From the NCBI GenBank assembly GCA_022496185.1, contig WTXG01000076.1, positions 1 to 64,000 of the forward strand: a stretch of 64,000 bases of DNA. The letters run 5' to 3'. The position numbers and the translations under genes were made by a program. Within the stretch, counting starts at the first letter, position 1. Each line of letters starts with the position of its first letter. Of the stretch, positions 47,064-56,761 are shown piece after piece. The stretch comes from Multifurca ochricompacta (lineage: Eukaryota; Basidiomycota; Agaricomycetes; Russulales; Russulaceae). Below the pieces are notes generated by a model. It saw only the letters and a program-made list of their open reading frames with translations, was not told the DNA's origin and did not search any database.

Positions 47064-47645
47064 TGTTACGTCCGGTGTGGGATGTTCCGCACGACTTGTG
47101 CGACAGCGTTGGTCAAGGGTTTCAGATAAGAGGTCAATAGGACCTCTTGGAGTTTCAAGGGATAAGTCAAAGTCGAAGGGGCTGTTCCCTAAGACGATGT
47201 TGAGCGGAAGGTGCCGAAAGCACTGAGACAGACAAGTTTAGAGATTCCAAGGGGAAGTCCGAAAGACAAACACCGATGTATTCAATAAGTCGAGTCTAAG
47301 GTCTACAGTGTAGCTAAGACGGACTTATATACGTAAATGGATGGGCGTCTATAGATAAGGATATTGGAGTCAAGTGGGCCCAAAGATACGAAAGCAGATG
47401 GCGTAAAGCCTGGCTTCTGATAGGGGATTAAGTAAATGTCCGGTTGTAAAGATAAGAAGATAAGAAGAGACAATCATAGCCAAATAGTAGGTACATAAGT
47501 CCAAACAACGGTCACGGGGATGGAAGCAATGCATACGAGGGGTCCCAGGAGGGAGACATAATGAGGAAATGAAGGGTTGGTGGACGAGCAGGGTCCTGGT
47601 TGGGGAGAGTGAAGAAAATAGGGCTGCTGGGCCCTGTTCGTAACA
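47064..47645 (-). repeat. 5' LTR of element F
   Basis: 582 bp, TGTTACGTCCGG to TTCGTAACA, with a TATATAAG box and the 11-mer transcript start. It is followed by the TSD TAACA. Confidence 0.94.
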
Positions 47646-47650
47646 TAACA

Positions 47651-48242
47651 TGGAACTAGTTGTTGGACCAAAAGTGAACTGCTATAGACTGGTCCTAAGA
47701 AGTCCAGTCTGCAGTTGGTCTATATTTGAGTTACTATAGACTGGTTGCCAGTCCAGTCCACATGAAATTTATTGAAAAAACCAGACTGGACCAGACTTTT
47801 AAACACTATTTCTGATACCCCCTCACAAAACTGAGTCAATGAGTCCCCAATTTGAAATGGGCATAGCTCCACAAATTTTGATCAGACTTACATAATCATT
47901 GTTGCATTACATAGCCCTTATCTTGTACCTTTTATGGTATACCAAGACTTTGTTTATATTTGTTTTGGTTGATGCAATATTCAACAAACAGTGCAAAAGT
48001 GCAAAACATTGACTCAGTTTTGTGAGGTACTGTATGTCAGCCCAGCTTTTTCCAGCTCAGCAACAGCCAGCTTATGGCTTTGAGCCAAGCCATGCACATC
48101 ACTACTAGGACCAATACTTCAAGTTTGATGTACAGATAACAAGAAAAAGGATTAAGTAAAAGAATTGTTTGTTACACTTCTACACTAGTCACAACATTCC
48201 AAACATAGTACACAGCTGTTTATAACAACCTGACCAATGTCC
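47651..48242. other. AT-rich spacer between the retrotransposon nest and the NLR gene
   Basis: No coding sequence is supported. It holds short direct repeats (CTATAGACTGG twice near 47690 and 47750) and the small inverted-repeat element at 47818-48032. The right part is probably the 3' end of the NLR transcript. Confidence 0.6.
47818..48032. mobile_element. MITE with mariner-like features
   Basis: Terminal inverted repeats share CTCACAAAACTGAGTCAATG (left 47822-47841, right complement 48007-48026). The 215-bp unit lies between TA dinucleotides (47816-47817, 48033-48034), as for Tc1/mariner insertions. It has no coding capacity. The assignment rests on the TA target and TIR only. Confidence 0.6.
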
Positions 48243-51200
48243 TCACTTCCAAGATAATTTCCCCATTTTGGATACTGCATTATTCAGGAACTTCTGATTG
48301 TATTCTGTCCATCTTGGATCTTGTACTTCCTCAAATATGTTTTGGGCCTTCTCCAGCATGCTCTTGGCCTCTTTAAATTGTGACCTTTCCATAAGTACCC
48401 TTCCCAACCCATTTAGAGCATATCCTTGACCCAAAGAACTCTGAGCAGCTCCATAATAATTAATAGCATTTTGATAAGAAGCATCTGCCAAGTCTAACTT
48501 GTGTAGTTCCAGATATACCTTTCCAAGCCCTTCATAATCTTGTCCCTGACCATAGGGAAGGTTTGCAGTTTTATGGAGTTCTAAAGCTTTCTGATATGAG
48601 GCTTCAGCTTCACTGAATTTTTCAAGACTTAAATAGGTGTCTCCAAGCCCTTTATGATCATTTCCCTGCCATAATACATTATTGGCAGTCTTATGAAATT
48701 CAAGAGCTTTCTGAAAACACTTTTCTGCCTCATCAAGCTTTCTCATGTCTGTGTATGTGTGCCCAAGCAGACAATAATCATTTCCTTGACTCAATGCACT
48801 ATCAGCAGCCTGGTGAAGTTCCAAAGCCCTCTTCAAAGAAGCTTCTGCTTCATTTAATTTTCCAAGTACACGATATATCCTTCCAAGCCCATAAAGGCAA
48901 TTTCCTTCAACTAGAACATCACCAGAGGTTCCTTGGAGTTCTGAAGCTTTCTCATATACAGCCTTGGCCTCATTTAATGCATCTGCTGTTTCATAGACTT
49001 GGCCAAGCTGAAATAGGATCTCAACATGGAGAGGAGTGTTTTGATATGAGCTGGACATGCATAGACTCTCTGCCTGTTGCATTTTGTGTTTTGCACCTTC
49101 AATGTTGCCTGAAAACCGATACAGATTTCCCCATTCCTGAAGACACTTTACCAACAATGATGTGTCTCCATGTTTTTGCTTCACAAAGTCAACAGTCTGA
49201 CTGATCAGCTTATCAGAAAAGTCTCCAATAGTTTGATGGAACCATGTAAAATTAATGATAGCACTGACAAGCCTTGTATGGCCTTCATAGTTTGACTGTA
49301 GAAGACCAAACAGCATGGCCTTTGTGTTATTTGCTTCCAAAACCATCTCAGCATAGTCATGTGCTTCTTGATGATGGGAAGATGCCAGAGTGATATAGAA
49401 CTCCTTCAGTGAAGCTTCATGCCTAGGTGACATAAACCCTTGCTTATTGCAAAAGTGACGAATAATTGGATGAGTTTGATATCTCTCTCCACTCATGATT
49501 ATCAAGCTGCATTGCTGGAGCACATGTAGTCCAGAGTGCATCTCTATGTCTCCAAGAATCTCTTCAAATTTATCCACTTGTTTGATATGCATTCCATCTG
49601 AAGCATGCTGAGAACACCAAGTAGATCCTTGGCAGATGGATTGGCCTTCATCCTCCCACTATCAATAGATAGCTGGATAGAGTATTCAACATTTAACAGC
49701 TTATGAGCCTGTCCCCTTTGAAGAATTCCTGTCTGCTTTTTACACCATTCTTTCCACAATAATGATGGTGGTGTGACCTGGGAAAGATGGGCCAACAAAT
49801 CGATGGCAAGAGGAACATAATCCACTGCATTCAGAAGCTTCTCTGCAGATTCATCATAAGTGTCACTAATCTTCTGCCAGATTTGTTTTCCAGCACCATG
49901 GCTCAGAGTCTGTAGTGGCGGGAGATTAGGTTGTGTCCACTGTGTACGGGCTGGCCTCTCTGTCCCTCTCATTGTGATCAGTACTGTGATAGATTGCAGC
50001 TCAGTAATCCTGGACAGTAGTTGTTCAACAGAATGCTTGGTATCACTATCCTGGTCCCAAGGTGATTCAAAGTTATCAAGACACAGTATGCACTCCTTTG
50101 CGACCAACGCAGCATGAATGTGAGACCAGGATGCGTCTGAACCCGACCTGAAGACGCCGAGTGACTTGGCAAGTTCCACCAAGAGAGCTCCGGATGAGAA
50201 GATTGATTCACAAGGAATGAAAAATCTAGCATGACCAAAGTGTTCTTGGACACGGTCATGGGTGAGGACTGCATTGGCAAGGGTTGTTTTTCCATGGCCG
50301 CCAGGCCCTAGAATTGCGATGTGGGCAGGATGAGAACCAATGTTGGTGAAAATCATGTGAATGATCTGAGCAAGTTCCGTGTCGCGGCCGAAGAATATCT
50401 GAGGTTTGGATGGCATGGATCTGAGTGATGTCAGTTCCATGGCACGCAGAACGTAGAGATGAGGGGCGCCTACATGAATTCGGTTGTTTGACTACGTTCA
50501 CTAGGGTGGGTGGTAACCTGCTGGATGGGGTCAATCAACCGGTTTCACTTAAAAATGTCAGGCTGCATACCTTGCGCTCTTGGATTAATTGGGTTAAGAG
50601 CGATAAAATCAAGTTAGCCTGCAGACAAATGTTTATATGAAAGATATGAAGAAGGTGCAAAGACTGACCTGGAAAACTTGAAGTACATTGGATAACTTGC
50701 TGTCGTATTGCTTGACCTTCCTCAATATATCTGTGCGGAGAAGCACTTTCTTGATTCCTCTGACATCCACACACCGCTGCAAGGCGTCGTCCATTCCGTC
50801 AAGGTCCCTTGTTTATGATCAGAGCACGAAATATACGAGAATAACGGGACATACCTCTGAAGAGTTCTAAGGATATCACGCAACCCCGGTGGCAGTTCAT
50901 CCTCTTTCAGATCGTGCGCTTGACACATTTCTCCGACATTGACGAAGACGCTCCCACGTTGGCTAGCTTTTCCATGACAGCTCCCCACTCTTCCTTATAT
51001 ACCTTGACATCCTGTTAACATGCTGATCAACATACGAGACAATTAATAGAGCAGCAGGTGACAAACATCTCGCATCTTGAGCGCTTGAAGTATGATGCCA
51101 GCGATTGGGGAGATGTAGGGGATCTTTCCGGCCAATGAACTAACTTCCTTCAGAGCGGCGAGAGATGTCTCGACCGCTCCAATCGCGACATCAACTCGTC

Positions 51201-51375
51201 CACTGATTGGCTCCGATGAGGCTGGATCGACGTTACCAACGGCTGAGAAGGGCCTAGTGAGCTGGAGAAAACGATGAGCAAGGGTGACTGACTTCACAGT
51301 CCGGCTGTTCGGTACGAGATGGCATGTGGAGGACACTGCGGATGGTTCCCTGAATGAGAACGATTTGGATTGCAT
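48243..51375 (-). pseudogene. NLR-type STAND protein: helical N-terminus, NB-ARC/NACHT-like NTPase, TPR repeats
   Basis: A fungal NLR-like regulator with a nucleotide-switch and repeat architecture, of the kind linked to heterokaryon incompatibility and cell-death control. N-terminal exons (51375-51067, about 51011-50855, 50776-50669, 50618-50571) encode a helical domain of unknown function (AALKEVSSLAGKIPYISPIAG). The NTPase frame 50440-49544 has P-loop GPGGHGKTT and a Walker B-like ECILCLDNF. The 48243-49592 frame carries at least six TPR-like repeats (EAEASYQKALELHKTAN pattern). The last two frames overlap and differ by one base in a segment that should read Leu-Pro-Asp-Gly. Exon 2 also needs one extra base, and its phase does not fit exon 3. 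It may be a pseudogene or contain sequence errors. Confidence 0.8.
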
Positions 51376-51698
51376 ATTTGGACTTTGATGTTGATGGGTA
51401 GTTGTCGAGTTCGAGAGAGCAAAGGTGTCTGGTGGCTGTTGAGCACAACTGAGGTTAGATAAGCGAGTTACCTAAATGGGATCGCTATTTTTTTATTTTT
51501 AATTTGACATTATTATATGGCTGGCACTTCCAACAGTGGTTGCGGAATGAAAGACATGGCCATCTCCAGTATCAATGGGCGGCGTTCTATCATGTGTCCT
51601 GCGCGTCTATCAGCCATCTTTCATCTCGGCGAAAGTTTCCCTTCCTTCTACTGCAAACTTGCTATCGCCCCCAGGTCCTCCGGACTAACATCGACGTG
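51376..51698. promoter_or_regulatory. Shared divergent promoter region of the two NLR-type genes
   Basis: The start codons at 51375 (minus) and 51699 (plus) are 323 bp apart, so the two genes share one upstream region, assuming both starts are right. It contains AT-rich stretches near 51490-51515. An ACAACTGAGGTTAGATAAG stretch near 51446 also resembles the inverted-repeat ends of the MITE at 55258-55614. No defined TATA element is assigned. Confidence 0.5.
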
Positions 51699-54600
51699 AT
51701 GTCTCGGAATCCATCTGCATCCACCTCCACGTCGCATTTTCAATCTATCTTCAATGGTGCCTTGAAAGCGTACCGGAGGCAAACCAAGAATGATCTTGCT
51801 ACTCATCCTCTAGCTGCCCAATTACAAACGTGCGACTCTCCCAGTGCCATTTTGGCCGTGCTTCAAGGCCAAGTCCAGGAGTTTGCCGGATCTCGGGGTG
51901 GCAATGATAGGTGGGGAAAGTGGCTCGGTCCGACCGTGAATGTTCTCTATGCATTTTCCGCCACTCTCGGAGAAGGCGCTGGCTTGGTAAGTCACAAGAT
52001 ATTGGCTCATGCATGTTCTACCATCTCGATATCATATCGATTCCATAGGTATTTTCGCCTGCGAAAGTGATATTTGCTGGTATCGGTGTCCTCCTCCTTG
52101 TAAGAATTTTCTGTAACCCTCTGCCTCCCAGACTGACATCGGGGTGTCTTAGGCGGCTAAGGATGTTAACGCGAGCCGAGACGCGCTCCTCAACCTATTC
52201 GAGCGCATCGAAAACTTCTTTAAGCGTCTCGAGACTTATACCGAGGTGCCACCAACTGCAGTAATGATGATATAATAGTAAAGATTATGGTTGAAGTTCT
52301 TGGTATCCTTGCCATCGCGACAAAGGACATTAAGCAGGGATCTGCGAGTGCGTTCATCCACAGCAATAATAGTAGGTTTCCATTGACATATCTTGATTTA
52401 GAAAAATATCTGAAAAAATTGGCGGGAAGGACGGATATCGAGGATGCAATAGGGAGGCTAGACAAGCTGACACATGACGAAGCTCTGATGGCAACTGCAC
52501 AAGTCCTAAAGCTCACACACAGCATTGGTGACAAAGTGACATCGACGGCGAATGAGGCCAAAGTAATCATGCAGCAGACGGCAAACAACGTCGACAAAGT
52601 GAAACGTTAGTAATTTCTTAACGGCAACCTTGTTGGCTACTGACGCTGAATCGCGATCATCGCAGAGAATCAGATACGACAGGACCTTCGAAGATGGCTC
52701 TCTCCACCTGATCCATCAATTAATCAGAACATTGCACGCGCCGCTCACCATAGTGGGACTGCGTCGTGGTTCTTCCAGGGTAGTATGTTCAAAGAGTGGA
52801 AGTCATCTGGCTCGCTCTTGTGGGTCCACGGAAAACGTACGTTCACCCTGCCATTTACATCCTCACTCCCCCTTATGTTATTGGGGTCTCACAGCGGGCT
52901 CCGGGAAGAGCATCCTATGGTTCGCGAATCGCCGAATATTTACTTTGTAGAGACTCACGTCGTCGGCCAGCTCCACGATAATTGAAGACATCGCGGCCAT
53001 GGACAAGGCGGGATTAGCCTCGTTGGCATACTTCTATTTCGATTTTAGGGACACTACTAAGCAAGATCGCCGAAACCTCCTCGCCTCTCTTCTCTTCCAA
53101 CTATCAACTCACTCAAATCATCGTTGCAATGTACTGTCCAGCCTTTATTCCACGCACGACAGCGGCACACGACAACCGAGCGATGACGTTTTAATCCAAT
53201 GCCTAAATTCGATGCTCTCACTTCCAAACCAAGGGCCAATCTACATTGTTGTGGATGCGCTAGACGAGTGTCCGAACACGTCTGGCTTGCCATCTCCTCG
53301 GGAGCAGGTCCTTGACCTCTTGAAGGAGTTGGTGGGACGTTCCCTGCCAACTGTTCATATATGCGTTACTAGTCGGCACGAGATCGACATTCGATCCAGC
53401 CTCGAACCTCTGACAACACTCCACGTGTCCCTTCACGACCAAAGTGGACAAAAAGAAGATATCATCGAATACGTCAGTTCTGTGGTTCAGTCGGACACAA
53501 GAATGCGGAGATGGAGAGAGGAAGACAAGAATCTGGTTATCGAGACACTATCCGAGAGGGCGGATGGAATGTAAGGGCTATCTTTGATCTGTGGCGTGAG
53601 TTTTTTCATATCCTGAACAGGTTTAGATGGGTTTTCTGCCAACTGGAGACCCTACGGTATTGCCTCCCACCAAGTGTTCGCCGTATCCTCGAGGAATTAC
53701 CTGACAGTCTCGACGAAACTTATGAGCGAGTATTGAAGGATATCAACAAGGCTAACCGAGAGCATGCCCATCGTCTCCTACAATGTCTCACCGTTGCTGT
53801 CCGACCGCTGCGTGTCGAAGAACTTTCGGAGATACTTGCCATTGACTTCAGTTCGGCACAACGAGGAATTCCGAGGTTGAATGTGGGTTGGAGATGGGAG
53901 GATCAAGAACATGCGGTGCTTTCGACCTGTTCCAGTTTGATCTCTGTCATCGGCGATGAAGGCGGTTATCAAGTGGTTCAATTTTCGCACTTTTCGGTCA
54001 AGGAATTCTTGGTGTCGAGCCGACTGGCAGGTTCAAGTAGAGATGCATCGCAGTATCACATAGATCTCGAACCAGCTCATACTATCTTGGCGCAAGCTTG
54101 TTTAAGCGTACTACTTCGGTTGGACGATCGGGTTGAAAGAGACAGTGTCGAGAGTAGATTTCCCTTGGCAGGTTATGCCGCTCGACACTGGGTTGACCAT
54201 GCCCACTTCGGAGACGTGTCATCACGCATAGAGGATGGGATGGACGACCTCTTTGACTCGTTCAAGCCACATTTATCCGCATGGCTCCGGTTAAAGAACA
54301 TAGACAAAGACTGGGGAAATTCCTTCTTTCGAGTCAACCCGAAAGAACTGGGCGTGGTTCCCTTGTATTATTCTGCCCTGTGTGGATTTTATAATCTGTC
54401 AGAACGGCTGATCACCAAGAATCCAGAGCATGTGAATGCCAAGTGCGGTAGCCAGAAGACCCCGCTGGTGGGGGCTCTACAGAAGCAACACTTACAGGTT
54501 GCGGATCTACTGTACAAACATGGCGCAAACTTGGACATTCGCGGCAATTTTAACAGGACTCTACTACATGCATCATCAAAGGATGGCCCCGTAGGCACTG

Positions 54601-55028
54601 CTTTGTGGCTGCTTGACCATGGCGCAGATCTGAATGCCCTCGGCTACCAGGACTGGAGCCCACTGCATCTGGCGGCAACTAACGGACACTTTGAAATTGT
54701 CCGCATGTTACTGCAGCGCGGCGCACCTATCAACCCTCGAGGTAGTGATGGTTGGACACCATTGGAAGGGGCATCAAATAATGGCCACCCTGACATCACA
54801 CGATTTTTACTAAAGCAGGGCGCAGACGTGAACTCACAAGATGAGAACCTCGAAACAGCTTTGCACCGGGCTGTACACCATCGGAGGCTCGAGGTCGCAC
54901 GGCTGCTACTTGAGCATGGTGCGAACGCAGAGCTGAAGGATAACAAGGGTAGGACTCCACATCAGGTTGCATTAAAGAATGGATATCAGGAGAGTGCGAG
55001 CTTGTTGTCAGAATATGGCGCCAAGTGA
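51699..55028 (+). CDS. Goodbye-NACHT-ankyrin STAND protein (seven exons, one frameshift)
   Basis: Exons: 51699-51986, 52049-52099, 52153-52605, 52666-52836, 52895-52919, 52971-53570, 53621-55028. Exons 1-3 encode a Goodbye domain, the established N-terminus of many basidiomycete STAND proteins (AYRRQTKNDLATHPLA; NFFKRLETYTEVPPTA). The NACHT NTPase follows: P-loop GKPGSGKS assembled across the intron at 52837-52894, Walker B-like IYIVVDALDECP, then TSRHE. A winged-helix-like linker leads to about five C-terminal ankyrin repeats (SPLHLAATNGHFEIVRMLL). All junctions are in phase and give 998 residues, if one missing base near 52265 is allowed for; as read, exon 3 is frameshifted. It is likely a sensor or effector of non-self recognition. 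Confidence 0.85.
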
Positions 55029-55257
55029 GCGTATTATAATGTTGTGTGTACACAACTACTTGAGGCGGAGATTATCTCAGGATTATTAATTTCTTCCATA
55101 CAGCACTATGCATGGTTCACTGCCTGTTCGCTGTAAACCAAGGCAGAAACGTTGGTGGAACGGTATCATTTCATTGGTAAGGGGAGTTCATAAATTTGAT
55201 AGATATAGGTGTCATGATCATGTGAGCCAGAGGTAATCAATCAGAGGGTGGCTCTGC
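55029..55257. other. 3' flank of the Goodbye-NACHT-ankyrin gene
   Basis: Noncoding. It probably contains the transcript's 3' end, but I see no certain polyadenylation signal or RNA gene. Confidence 0.4.
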
Positions 55258-55614
55258 AGTGATGAACACAACCTGAGGTTTAGATAAATGAAACTACCTA
55301 GAATGGTAGTTGTAATTCAGTTATATTGAGTGAACTCTACACTAAAAGCATCCTGTAAAGAGTGTGCTTATAGTAACCAAGACAATAAAGGATTGTGTCT
55401 TAATCATCTAAGTATTCACAGGAAAGTAAAATGCAGTCCAAGTCCTGCTGCACATAGTTTGCAATTGATCCAAGCTGGCCACTGATCCATTTTCAACACA
55501 ATCCATAACTGAAATGAGTATCATCTTTACCATGCATACAACTGACACCATTACTGTAGTTATCTCACTATTTGTTTAGGTAGCACTTATCTAACCTCAG
55601 CTGTGTTCATCAAG
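55258..55614. mobile_element. MITE-like element with imperfect inverted ends
   Basis: The ends are related inverted repeats: GATGAACACAACCTGAGG (from 55261) and the complement of the sequence ending near 55611, GATGAACACAGCTGAGG, both continuing into TTAGATAA-like sequence. No coding capacity. The target duplication is unclear. A related single end lies near 51446. Confidence 0.5.
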
Positions 55615-55645
55615 TGTTGTAGTTTTAAGTCACCCAACTCTCCCC

Positions 55646-56594
55646 CACTGCTGACATCCCTAAAGTGGTAATCTTGTCACACAACTATGATTTGTAATAA
55701 TATTTATTTTAAAAAGGGAGTTATCATTGAATATTTATTTTAAAAAAGAAAGTTATCAACAAAATAAATGTCATTACAAATCAGTTGGAGAAAGATCTCA
55801 GATAAGGATTAGATAAGAACTTTGGTGTTCTCACTACTGTCTAACTATTTTACAAGATTTTTACACCATGCCTTGGAACATTTTTTTTGTAGCAGGAGTG
55901 TTATTTCCCATTGCATGGACAGGAGGAGGGAGGATGTTAAGCATTTTCACTATTAAGTTTTTTTTTTGGAAATTGATTTTATTCGTGCTTCAAGGCCTTG
56001 CCCAAATCACACAGCTACAGCCGGTACATAGTGACTACTGTTGTGAACATGAGAGAAGGGTAGGAACCACCATGTGTGAAACCTCTTGGTAGAGGGAAAC
56101 AAGAGAGACAGTGTGTAATAGAGGAGTGGGGAGGGGAAGAGAGCCTGTGTGTTGGAGAAGAAAGGCGAACTTACCCATACTACCCAACATCACCAACTCA
56201 GACCTAATCCAGCTCACGAGGTCATCTCACCAAAGGAGGCCTTAAGGCCCACATGTCCTGGATAAAGGTGAGCAAATCCTCAATGTAAGGTTTGCAAGTG
56301 AAGAGTATGTGCCATGGAGGCAGGTCAAGTTCCAGAGCCCAGTCAGGCAGGAATTGGAGATACTGTCGATGGTCGGAGTAGAGGGGGCAGTGGAGGAGTG
56401 CGCGAGGGAAGATGAGGGGGGTGAGGTCGTCGCATGAGCAGAGCCGGTCTTTCACTATTAGGTCGAAACTGTTGTCTACATGTCACATGACTTTGATTTG
56501 TAATGATTTTTTCGATAACTTTCCTTTTTAAAGTAAATATTATTACAAATCACAGTCGTGTGGCAATATTACCACTTTAGGGATGTCAGCAGTG
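55646..56594. mobile_element. Nonautonomous DNA transposon with about 70-bp inverted ends starting CACTG
   Basis: The left end (55646-55715) and the complement of the right end (56525-56594) align over about 70 bp, beginning CACTGCTGACATCCC, with scattered C/T changes. The CACTG terminus recalls CACTA-type (CMC) elements, but no clear 2-3 bp duplication is seen. The interior includes a secondary A/T-rich inverted repeat (55690-55785). A minus-strand frame of 77 codons (56455-56222) has no recognised function. Confidence 0.6.
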
Positions 56595-56761
56595 TCTCAT
56601 TACATAAGCTGGCGGACGCAAATCCCACACCCACGCTTAAACCACAGTCATGCCTCCCGAGTAAGGAGTGCGTGGGTACCAATCCCCGTCGCTAGACGCC
56701 TCATATAAGAGGTTGAGGACGCGATGCATGTTCATCTAAGGTCACTTTCATCTCAATTGTA
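56595..56761 (+). promoter_or_regulatory. Upstream region of the P450 gene
   Basis: CATATAAG near 56702 lies about 60 bp before the start codon and is a plausible TATA box. The DNA transposon ends only about 170 bp upstream of the coding start. Confidence 0.45.

Larger units (their letters stand above)
39271..47645 (-). mobile_element. Element F: full-length Ty3/gypsy chromovirus with third ORF
   Basis: A complete minus-strand element with LTRs at 39271-39851 (581 bp) and 47064-47645 (582 bp) and TSD TAACA (39266-39270, 47646-47650). It has the same gene order as element C. A 906-bp LTR insertion (40038-40943) interrupts orf3. The coding regions carry fewer defects than in C. Confidence 0.96.

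Noticed and set aside
52262..52280. An 18-nt intron removing the frameshift in the Goodbye exon
   Set aside because: GTAATG...TAG is far below the 45-70 nt intron size seen in all neighbouring genes and would not leave the expected residues.
56600..56720. tRNA gene suggested by a GGTACCAATCCCC arm-like stretch
   Set aside because: No acceptor stem, D arm or anticodon arm can be paired with it at the correct spacing.
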